A stretch of DNA of 64,000 nucleotides from contig OZ024934.1 in NCBI GenBank assembly GCA_964017235.1, positions 87,386,706-87,450,705 of the forward strand, written 5' to 3'. This DNA is from Sabellastarte sp. h YS-2021. Its lineage: Eukaryota > Annelida > Polychaeta > Sabellida > Sabellidae. A model generated the notes under the pieces. It made no database searches. It was not told the origin of the DNA and saw nothing but the letters and a program-made list of their open reading frames with translations. The translations under genes and the position numbers were made by a program. Every line of letters begins with the position of its first letter. Within the stretch, counting starts at the first letter, position 1. Of the stretch, positions 56,997 through 64,000 are shown in pieces.

Positions 56997-57503
56997 CTAA
57001 AAATACATAAAAATACACGCAACTGTATAATGAGTCATTAATGACAACAATTAACATTCATCAAATAACTCCATATGTTGGAATATCAGCCAAACCTAGG
57101 GATTTCCAACATTTTTTAGAGTCAAGAAAAAATATTCTTTCTGGAACATGGGTAGCATATAGAAATCTGACAATAACAGTATAAGCTGTATCATTCAAAT
57201 GTGCAGAGAGGCAGAGATTTCATTCACAGAAGGTTCATAAAATAATGACACTGTTAATTTCGTTAAAATTAAGCCAGGGTCAGTAGCAGGTTCTCCATTC
57301 TGGTATCCCACCAAGGCAAAACCATCCTGATTCTGGGATACCAAAAGAGATATTCCCCAGTCGAATAGGCCCTGAATAACTGGAAGTTAATAAAACAAAA
57401 CAATGACACTTTTTTCCCCAAAAGAAAATGCTACAGAAGTGTTAAAATGTACAAAATACAAGACAAAAGTTTATAATTTTTTCAGATTTGGGTTTGTTCC
57501 TAA
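56997..57503. other. Intron sequence with a hAT-MITE-like relic
   Basis: CTGATTCTGG, GAATAGGCC and AAAGTTTATAATTTTTTCAG (57290-57490) resemble 23210-23370 and the interior of the MITE at 9046. DIRS copy E begins directly after. Confidence 0.45.
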
Positions 57504-57537
57504 TTTGCAAATTTAATAAGTAAATTAAATTTTTATA

Positions 57538-57720
57538 AGTTAATACCCTATCCAATGGACAATAGCTTATCCGGTCGGCGCAGACCGGCCCGCCAAACGT
57601 CAGAAAAAGACGTCCTGTGTCTCCACCGGCAGGTCGGTCCGTAGCACCTGTGCACTCGCCAGATGGCGTGTTGTACTTCCTCTTGTCTAGACAGCGTGAC
57701 GTCATGGCATCTTTTTCGTT
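57538..57720. repeat. Left inverted terminal repeat of DIRS copy E
   Basis: Complement of 63673-63854. Contains TGACGTCA near 57697-57704 and CGCCAAACGTCAGAAAAAGA. Confidence 0.93.
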
Positions 57721-57779
57721 GTCTAAACCTCATTAGACCCCTAGTAAGCTGATAGCGGGGTCGGTGGGAGGGTCTTGTG

Positions 57780-57875
57780 TGTCCATTGGATAGGGTATTA
57801 ACTTATAAAAATTTAATTTACTTATTAAATTTGCAATTTTATTGCGTTAATACATCCTATCCAATGGACAATAGC
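57780..57875. repeat. Internal complementary region of DIRS copy E
   Basis: TGTCCATTGGATAGGGTATT onward is the complement of the left end. TTTTATTGCGTTAATACATC onward is the complement of the right end. Confidence 0.9.
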
Positions 57876-58054
57876 TGAATAACTACCGCTTGGTCGGCGG
57901 GTAGGTTACTAGGGACTAAATCTCCTTTGAACTCATGCTGAAAACATTATTTTCATTCTAAGCCTGTGTAGCTGCGAAAGTTGCTAATCCTTCAGGCTAT
58001 GGTCGAATGTCATCATCCGGTTATCCGGAGATATACCGTCAGAGTCGACCTTGT

Positions 58055-58072
58055 CCCCCCCCTTCCTTTTCC
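58055..58072. promoter_or_regulatory. Purine tract of DIRS copy E (PPT-like)
   Basis: 8 C then TTCCTTTTCC on the plus strand, a purine run on the sense strand, about 160 nt after the recombinase stop. It is followed by TCTGGTCTGAGGCAGGGAGA, the conserved downstream box. Confidence 0.55.
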
Positions 58073-58224
58073 TAAAAACCGATCTGGTCTGAGGCAGGGA
58101 GAGAGGGGTGAGTTCAGTCCCATAGATCTAACCCTTCCCGAGGAAGTACGTTCCAGATTTTTTTTTTTTTTTTTTTACTTAAATATCCTAAAATATACAC
58201 ACATATGTACAATATCAATCCCCT

Positions 58225-59360
58225 CTAACTGGTGGTCTGTTGGTGGATTTGCTGAGCAGCCACAACTGGACCAAGATGATAAAGCTCCGAGTCAGCCCAA
58301 GCCACATCCTTCAGGTAAAATTGAGTGAAGGTGTTATGAGACTTCCAGTGGCAGGCTGACAAGATTTGTTCTAGGGACATGCCTGAATGGAAAGCCCTAG
58401 AAGCAGCAAAAGCCCTGACATCATGGGCTTTAACCTGATGCAAGCTGTGGGCCTGGTGATCAGAGAGCTCATAGCACAGAATCACAGTCTGTTTAATCCA
58501 AGAGGAGATAGTGGCATGTGAGATGTCCTTGTCGAAACCTTTTTTAAAAGAGACAAAGACCAATTCTTTATCCTGCCTGAGGGCTGAAGTCCTGTCTAAG
58601 TAGTAACGTAAGGCTCTGATTGGACAAAGGGATCTGTCAGCCTTGAGAGACCTATCCAGAGTAGGAGCCAGTGCTGGAATAACCACGGGGGCTACACTCT
58701 CTGGACCTTCTTTAGCCAGCTGGTTCTTGGAGAGAAAACTGGGAGCTGGGTACAGAGACACCTTGGACCAATCGGATTGGTGTCTGATGTTTCTATGCTG
58801 CCATGCATGGATCTCACTTCTTCTTTTGCCCGAACCCAGGGCTAAAAGGAAAACAGTTTTGAATGTCAAGTGTTTCAGAGATGCTTCTCTGAGGGGCTCA
58901 AAAGGAGCTTTGGTCAGTTGGTGCAGCACCAGGGATAGGTTCCAGGAAGGTATACCCCTCCTCCCTTTGGGTCTGTCTCTGTGGAAACTGTCCAGGAGAC
59001 GAGTGAGATTATCGTCCTTACTGATGTTGATTATTGCACTACCCAGTTTGTCGGCAATGGCAGACCGGTATCCATCGATGGTACTAGGTTGCAACTTCTT
59101 GTCCTCGAAGAGGAATAGAAGGAAATCAGCAACAGACTTCACAGGTGGTGAGGTGAAGTCCACCTGATTAGAGATGCACCACTTTGTAAAAACGGCCCAC
59201 TTTGCTTCATAGACAGCTCTGGTTGATTTCCTTTGAGGAGCTTCAATTCTCGCTGCCACTGCTTTAGAGAAGCCGGTTTGTTTGATTGCTGTGGCTCTAG
59301 GAGCCATGCATGTAAGTTCAGATTTGTCAGATTTCTGTGAGGAATCTGGTTGAAGGGTTG
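58225..59360 (-). CDS. DIRS copy E tyrosine recombinase
   Basis: The recombinase occupies the last ~375 codons of a frame open from 61416. The N-terminal DNA-binding part starts near [20 protein letters not shown] with [13 protein letters not shown] and [15 protein letters not shown]. The catalytic residues are present: Arg in [11 protein letters not shown] (near 58805-58835), H-x-x-R in [14 protein letters not shown] (58415-58435), HW in [10 protein letters not shown] and Tyr in TQFYLKD (near 58320). The enzyme would insert the circular cDNA. It overlaps the RT ORF by over 200 bp in another frame, and the frame is that of gag. Start unknown; it may be made by reinitiation, splicing or readthrough. 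Confidence 0.92.
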
Positions 59361-61577
59361 AGTTAGCAGATTTGGCCGGTTGGGTAGCTTGAGGGGAACT
59401 TGACTGGACATGCTCACCAAGTCCCAAAACCATGTCATGTTGGGCCATCCCGGTGCGATTAGGATAAGACTTTTGCACGGGGAGTGAACTAGTTTCTCCA
59501 CGACTTTGCCCAAAATGGCTGTCGGTGGGTATGCATAGGCATCTAGGTCCTCCCATGACAGGGTGAGAGCATCCACAGCTACAGCCAGGGGGTCCGGTAT
59601 TGGAGACACAAACTGGGGCAGTTTGTTGTTGAACCTCGTGGCGAAGAGGTCTATTTGCGGCTGGTGCCACTGTTGGCATAATCTTTGAAAAACTGCCGGC
59701 AGAAGGGACCATTCGGTCTGGATGGTTTGACCCAACCTGGATAATTTGTCTGCTATGACATTCAGTCGGCCTGGAATGTGTCGAGCTTTTAGAGTTACCT
59801 GTCTCTGGGAGCACCAAGTCATAATTCTCCAGAGAAGGGCGCACAAGGGACCCGACCTCATGCCTCCTTCTTTGTTTATATAGGAGACTACTGTGGTATT
59901 GTCTGTAGCCACTAGTACTATTTGGCCGGTGCAGAGATCTCCGAACTCTTTGAGGGCGAGAAGAACTGCCTTTAGTTCCAAGTAATTGATGTGCAGTTTG
60001 CTTTCTGGTAGAGACCAGGAGCCTCTTGCAGTGCTGTCGTTTAAGTGAGCGCCCCAACCTTCTTTTGATGCGTCTGTAAAGAGCTGCAGAGCGTGTCGGA
60101 TCGGGTGTAAGGTCTGGCCGGATAGCACATTGTCCTCCTGTAGCCACCACCTTAGATGGGGATGTAACGATTTGGGAATGGGAATCACTTTTTCTAACGA
60201 TTCCGGTACACGCCAAGTGTTCTTGAGGTGCCACTGTATAGGCCTCATGTGCAACCGACCCAGGTGAACTTGCTTCTCTGTAGCTGTTAAAAGCCCAATC
60301 AGGGACATGAACTGCCGGACCGGGCAGGTCGGTTGATGTAGCATCTCTAGAATTTTTCTTTGAAGAGTTTGCCACCGGTCCGGAGTAGGCCGGACCCGAC
60401 CGACCTCTAGGTCGAACTGGTAACCTACAAAATCGAAGACTTGCTTTGGTTCCAGCTCCGACTTGTCCAAATTCACCAGCCAGCCTAGATTTTGACATGT
60501 CCTTACTAGTTCCTGGGTATGCTGGAGACAGACTCGGTGGGACCTGGCCCGTACCAACCAATCGTCTAGGTATTGGTGGATCCTTATACCCTTGAAGGTG
60601 GCCATTAGTTTTACTTCTTTCGCCACTACAGTGAACTCTAATGGTGCTGTGGACAGGCCGAAAGGTAAGGCCTTGAACTGGTAGGTTTGCCCTTGAACGT
60701 GAAATCTCAGATACTTCCTGGATTGTTCTTGAATCGGGATGTGGAAATACGCATCTTTGAAATCTATGGAGGTTACCCACTCCCCTTGTTGAAGGGATGT
60801 TCTGATGGTTTCCGGTGTCTCCATTTTGAATTTCTCCGTCTTGAGAAATACATTGAGGTGGCTGAGGTCTAAGATCGGACGCCATTTGTTGTTTGGTTTG
60901 GGAACTAGGAAAAGTCGGTTGAAAAAGCTCAGAGAGTTTTTGTTCCTTACTAGTTCCACTGCATTTTTGTCTATAAGTTGATGTAATGCCTCCAGTAGGT
61001 AGCTGTTCCTCTGGGGATTGACATAGCAACTTATGACTGTGGGGGACCTTGTGAGTCTTGGCCGGGTCTGAAAGGCAAGAGTGTAACCTTCTTTTAGGAT
61101 TTGAACTACTTTCGGACCGGCACCCATCTGTAACCAACTTTCCCAGAAATTTTGAAGTCTGGCCCCTACAGGCAGATTGTTGACAACATTTGTTACATTT
61201 GGAACAGGAGGGACACAAGACAATTGAGTGACACAAGAAACACTTTTCACAGATTTTAATTGAGATTTTTCTTGCTGACAGACTGACACTCCGGGACTTA
61301 GACCTTTCTTTTGCGGAGGCCCGGGTGCAGAAGGAACAGATGGTACAACATGAAGCTTTACATTTGAATCTAAAAAAGTGTTCAATGTCTGATCTGTGAG
61401 AACCCTGTTTACACAATAATTGTCATTTATATTGTTGTTGTCCACGGGCCGGTCGGGAGGAAAAGTTGGAGGCTTTGCCTCTACCTCGCTTGAACTGACG
61501 TCGGTTAATGTTCTTCCAGGCTGGCCTGTCTTGCTTTCCTTCCGACCGACCTTCCTGCTTTCTATCACTTCGTTCAT
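59139..61577 (-). CDS. DIRS copy E reverse transcriptase - RNase H - methyltransferase-like polyprotein
   Basis: 812 codons. RT (about residues 200-430): KWRPILDLSHLN, the first catalytic Asp at ~272 in [28 protein letters not shown] and YLDDWL at ~336-341. RNase H (about 495-615): TDAS (D502), LELKA (E534), ATDNTT (D559) and IADKLSR (D610), so the DEDD set is complete. Residues ~640-730 ([57 protein letters not shown]) match the post-RNase H segment called Dam-like methyltransferase in DIRS elements; function unproven. The frame starts inside gag (about 155 bp overlap) without an obvious start codon of its own, so frameshifting is likely. Confidence 0.93.
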   Translation of the reverse strand: MNEVIESRKVGRKESKTGQPGRTLTDVSSSEVEAKPPTFPPDRPVDNNNINDNYCVNRVLTDQTLNTFLDSNVKLHVVPSVPSAPGPPQKKGLSPGVSVCQQEKSQLKSVKSVSCVTQLSCVPPVPNVTNVVNNLPVGARLQNFWESWLQMGAGPKVVQILKEGYTLAFQTRPRLTRSPTVISCYVNPQRNSYLLEALHQLIDKNAVELVRNKNSLSFFNRLFLVPKPNNKWRPILDLSHLNVFLKTEKFKMETPETIRTSLQQGEWVTSIDFKDAYFHIPIQEQSRKYLRFHVQGQTYQFKALPFGLSTAPLEFTVVAKEVKLMATFKGIRIHQYLDDWLVRARSHRVCLQHTQELVRTCQNLGWLVNLDKSELEPKQVFDFVGYQFDLEVGRVRPTPDRWQTLQRKILEMLHQPTCPVRQFMSLIGLLTATEKQVHLGRLHMRPIQWHLKNTWRVPESLEKVIPIPKSLHPHLRWWLQEDNVLSGQTLHPIRHALQLFTDASKEGWGAHLNDSTARGSWSLPESKLHINYLELKAVLLALKEFGDLCTGQIVLVATDNTTVVSYINKEGGMRSGPLCALLWRIMTWCSQRQVTLKARHIPGRLNVIADKLSRLGQTIQTEWSLLPAVFQRLCQQWHQPQIDLFATRFNNKLPQFVSPIPDPLAVAVDALTLSWEDLDAYAYPPTAILGKVVEKLVHSPCKSLILIAPGWPNMTWFWDLVSMSSQVPLKLPNRPNLLTQPFNQIPHRNLTNLNLHAWLLEPQQSNKPASLKQWQRELKLLKGNQPELSMKQSGPFLQSGASLIRWTSPHHL
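61070..61422 (-). other. Cysteine-rich open frame following the gag stop in the gag frame, copy E
   Basis: After the gag TGA the same frame is open for 1063 codons down to 58225. Its first ~100 codons read CKASCCTICSFC, KERSKS, ICEKCFLCHS and CPSCSKCNKCCQ. Cysteine spacing and neighbouring residues match copy A ([21 protein letters not shown]). The RT frame overlaps it, but in this stretch it is poorly alignable between A and E until NVxNVVN. It is probably a real zinc-binding N terminus of the recombinase reading frame or a Gag extension. Confidence 0.55.
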
Positions 61578-63549
61578 ATGGATGATAACGGTTTTTCATT
61601 CGAGAGGTGGCAGGGGTAGGGTGGCTCTTGCTGTCATACAAAGCAATTTCCTCTTCAGCCTTCTTGACCACAGATTCCGCAAACAACGTGGAGATATGAA
61701 GAGAGCCTGTTCTCAAGGCTGCAAACGTATCCGGTTTTACGCCATTCTTTAAATGGCTGAGGTAAGAGTCCCTGCGGGTCAAGGTGATATTTCCCATGGT
61801 CAGGGAAACAAAATCAGTTAAATGTTCCATGGCCTTCGCGGCCGCCTGTGTGATGTTAGAATTAAAGTCCATGAGGAATTGAAGTTCTTCAGCAGCTTCA
61901 GTGAGTTTGTTAGATACCTTTCCCTTGTTCTCGCTTTTGATCACCTTCAACTGGGCATTCATGTCTCCTTGAACTTTAAACAAACACCTATTGAAACTTG
62001 CGGACTGGTTACACACTACCGAGGCCTCTCTGGCCGACCTTTCCCAACGACGCAGGGCATCTTGAGAGATCCTACGGGAAGCAGGAGGGGTAGCTGCTAA
62101 GACTGCCTTTCTTGATATCCGTCCAAAACTATTGTTTAATTTGGAAGGTCCTGTGTTCCAGCTAGTGACAGTCGCCGGATCCAGTTGTTGCTCTGAGTAC
62201 AGGCCATACCACTTGGTCTGAGGCTTAGGTGGTCTGAGGAAATGATCTATAGGGAGGCTGCCTGCTTCTGTAGTTCTAGATGGATATCCCTCCGTCATGG
62301 TGAGATTGAGTTTAGCTAGTTTGCGACAGAGATAATCTTCTGTAGGCATTTGCACTGAAATTTTGCTGGGGACCGGGGCTTTGGGCCCGGCAAAAGGGTT
62401 GTCATCAGACGGATTTGTACTGTCTACGTCGGGAATATGTGACCACCCCATAAATGAGCGTATACCACTCATAGTTTCTCTATACGTCTGCTCTTCAGAT
62501 GTTGGAAGTTCTTGTTCAAAATCTTGGTCGTCGGAGAATTCAACCTCCTCTGCAAAGAGTTCAACCGGAGGGGTATCAGAGATTTGACTGTCAGAGTCTG
62601 AATCCAAGCTGGAAATACTATCCTTCCCGCTCTTCTGAAGGGCTGGAGAGGCAGAGTCGGCAGGAGGTCGGTCGGAGGTGTGAAGGCCGGTGACCGGCTG
62701 CTTAGAACTTCCAGAAGTGACACTAGTCTGTCGGTGAACATTAGTACCAGGCTTACCGGTCGACTGATGCTTCTGAGAAGCGTTGTCTGGACCAGTGCGC
62801 CCTTGAGAGGTACTCATAGATCTTAGCTTACCAGCCGACTTTTGCTGTGAAGCAACCTTGTCTGGGCCAGTGCGCTCAGAAGAAGAAGATCTATGGAGAG
62901 AGGAGTCTTTAGTAAGCTTACCGGCCGAAGGCTGTGAGACAGCACCAGAGTCTGGGCCAGCTGAAGAGTTGGCTGGTTGAAAGAAGGGTTCAGAGTCCCG
63001 TGTCACCGTGGCAGGTGGAGAGTGAGAAGGAACTACTCTAACATCAGAAGAAAAGGAAGGTTCTATAGATTTTGCTACCAAAAGTGCTTCTAACCTATTA
63101 AAACGTTCTGCCCATTTGTCCTCTAAGGCCGTGAACTTTTCCTCCGTGGTAGATGAAGGTGTTGTAGATGATAACTTCTTAGATTTAGCAGGAAGCTTTT
63201 CCTTTTTAACCTTCTTCTCTGGGGGAGGAGGGGACTTGTCAGCACTAGGCCCACTCACAACCCCAATAACTGAGACGCTGGTGGGATCTACAAGCTCTTC
63301 AGAAGCTTGGGAACTTTCAGCACGTTTTGCGTCCCGTTTTTCCTTTTTGATTTTGTAAGAGGGTGTTGAGATCTGGGCACGTTGTTCCGGGGTGAAAGAA
63401 TTACACAGAGTACAATCTACAGAGTCTTTGTCTTTAACACAAGGCTCCTCGCCTTTACCTTTCTCCCTGCAACGTGCGCAGAAGGCATGTCCATCAAATA
63501 TGGCCATCGCGTGCCCACAACTTCCCCTCTTCTGGCCAGGTGAAGACAT
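61423..63549 (-). CDS. DIRS copy E Gag-like protein
   Basis: 708 codons from the ATG at 63549 (MSSPGQKRGSCGH). The N terminus carries a CGH...DGH...CARC...C...CTLC zinc-ligand pattern. It is followed by a Lys-rich and a long Ser/Thr/Pro-rich, repetitive spacer (about residues 150-330). Then comes the conserved block also seen in copy [55 protein letters not shown] and NRC, probably the capsid-like part. The tail is basic and Arg/Gly-rich (RRQFKRGRGKASNF...RPARGQQQYK), suited to RNA binding. The stop overlaps the RT frame. No homology to retroviral Gag is claimed. Confidence 0.9.
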   Translation of the reverse strand: MSSPGQKRGSCGHAMAIFDGHAFCARCREKGKGEEPCVKDKDSVDCTLCNSFTPEQRAQISTPSYKIKKEKRDAKRAESSQASEELVDPTSVSVIGVVSGPSADKSPPPPEKKVKKEKLPAKSKKLSSTTPSSTTEEKFTALEDKWAERFNRLEALLVAKSIEPSFSSDVRVVPSHSPPATVTRDSEPFFQPANSSAGPDSGAVSQPSAGKLTKDSSLHRSSSSERTGPDKVASQQKSAGKLRSMSTSQGRTGPDNASQKHQSTGKPGTNVHRQTSVTSGSSKQPVTGLHTSDRPPADSASPALQKSGKDSISSLDSDSDSQISDTPPVELFAEEVEFSDDQDFEQELPTSEEQTYRETMSGIRSFMGWSHIPDVDSTNPSDDNPFAGPKAPVPSKISVQMPTEDYLCRKLAKLNLTMTEGYPSRTTEAGSLPIDHFLRPPKPQTKWYGLYSEQQLDPATVTSWNTGPSKLNNSFGRISRKAVLAATPPASRRISQDALRRWERSAREASVVCNQSASFNRCLFKVQGDMNAQLKVIKSENKGKVSNKLTEAAEELQFLMDFNSNITQAAAKAMEHLTDFVSLTMGNITLTRRDSYLSHLKNGVKPDTFAALRTGSLHISTLFAESVVKKAEEEIALYDSKSHPTPATSRMKNRYHPYERSDRKQEGRSEGKQDRPAWKNINRRQFKRGRGKASNFSSRPARGQQQYK

Positions 63550-63672
63550 AATGTGATAGAAGCACTAAGAATGAAAATAAGGTGTAATCCAACCAAATAT
63601 TCACAATAAAAACACAAATTATTTCAAAAATCTGGCAGAGAAATTTTTCCACTGTGCACTGGTTCGCGCCAA

Positions 63673-63854
63673 ACGAAAAAGATGCCATGACGTCACGCTG
63701 TCTAGACAAGAGGAAGTACAACACGCCATCTGGCGAGTGCACAGGTGCTACGGACTGACCTGCCGGTGGAGACACAGGACGTCTTTTTCTGACGTTTGGC
63801 GGGCCGGTCTGCGCCGACCGGATAAGCTATTGTCCATTGGATAGGATGTATTAA
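63673..63854. repeat. Right inverted terminal repeat of DIRS copy E
   Basis: Complement of 57538-57720. It lies about 120 bp upstream of the gag start and contains TGACGTCA (near 63688-63695), so it is the likely promoter region. Confidence 0.92.
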
Positions 63855-63864
63855 CGCAATAAAA

Positions 63865-64000
63865 AATTTGTTTTCCCACAATTACACCTGATGACATACC
63901 AAGATACTCGACTGTTACCAACCCTGTTGTAATTCATATAACAGATTGAAAGTAACGGTCAAATTTTTCAAAACAAAGGTTCATACATCAACTAGAAATA
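63865..64000. other. Intron sequence at the right edge
   Basis: AT-rich. No SHOC2 exon is seen before the window ends. Confidence 0.4.

Larger units (their letters stand above)
57504..63864 (-). mobile_element. DIRS-type retrotransposon, copy E (complete, apparently intact)
   Basis: About 6.36 kb. Inverted repeats at 57538-57720 and 63673-63854 differ at one position that I can see (GGTCGGTCC against GGTCAGTCC), so the insertion is very young. Sense-strand order: right terminus, gag (63549-61423), RT/RNase H/methyltransferase-like ORF (61577-59139), recombinase (in the frame ending at 58225), purine tract (58055-58070), internal complementary region (57780-57875), left terminus. Every expected motif is present and no frame is broken. 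It lies in the most upstream SHOC2 intron visible, sense. Confidence 0.95.

Noticed and set aside
57981-58328. 115-codon plus-strand frame at the left of DIRS copy E
   Set aside because: It crosses the purine tract and a T run and lies opposite the recombinase C terminus.
63494-63775. 93-codon minus-strand frame upstream of copy E gag
   Set aside because: It lies mostly in the terminal repeat and upstream leader, in a frame different from gag, and copy A has no equivalent frame.

Overview
The window looks like nuclear DNA of an invertebrate, most likely a mollusc and probably a bivalve. It has one interrupted host gene with canonical GT-AG introns, and the introns are full of DIRS-type tyrosine-recombinase retrotransposons, Helentron-like tandem-repeat elements, MITEs, a tRNA-derived SINE and minisatellites. 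The species call is an inference from this repeat mix and from the SHOC2 sequence. Nothing here is bacterial or organellar.

Host gene. Nine coding exons on the minus strand (56996 down to 7811) encode the C-terminal ~326 residues of a SHOC2/SUR-8 orthologue, a leucine-rich-repeat scaffold of RAS-RAF signalling. Every junction has canonical splice dinucleotides and the phases agree. The N-terminal ~250 residues lie beyond the right edge. Introns of about 10.2, 24.3, 7.9 and >7.0 kb are large because they carry the elements below.

DIRS elements. Four near full-length copies all lie in the same orientation as the gene: A 11631-17792, C 39670-45941, D 49419-55597 and E 57504-63864. Each has inverted terminal repeats and an internal complementary region that joins the complements of both ends. 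E is intact (Gag, RT/RNase H with a methyltransferase-like segment, tyrosine recombinase). A is nearly intact, with one in-frame stop in gag and one base missing at the start of RNase H. C and D have badly decayed coding regions but inverted repeats about 97-98% identical, which suggests they were mobilised in trans. There are also relics: RT and terminal pieces at 1-784 and 3160-3495, a deleted copy at 32706-33210 inside a 368-bp direct duplication, a terminal-repeat relic at 56387-56650, and a lone 53-bp terminus at 20190-20242.

Other repeats. Five copies of one Helentron/pearl-like element (near 17.8, 25.4, 28.2, 36.5 and 46.4 kb) carry arrays of ~145-bp units rich in nuclear-receptor half-sites. 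Two further tandem-repeat families sit at 6.1/27.0 kb and 10.0-11.5 kb. A hAT MITE (9046-9529) and a Mutator-like MITE (1143-1648) have clear target duplications. A tRNA-derived SINE sits in the 36.5-kb Helentron-like copy, with its empty site preserved in the 28.2-kb copy.

Most interesting for follow-up: (1) a cysteine-rich module in the gag frame just after the gag stop, overlapping the RT frame, in copies A and E with a trace in C; (2) a conserved A-run/G-run purine tract downstream of the recombinase gene in all four DIRS copies, resembling a polypurine primer; (3) a minisatellite next to a SHOC2 exon whose units repeat that exon's 5' splice site.
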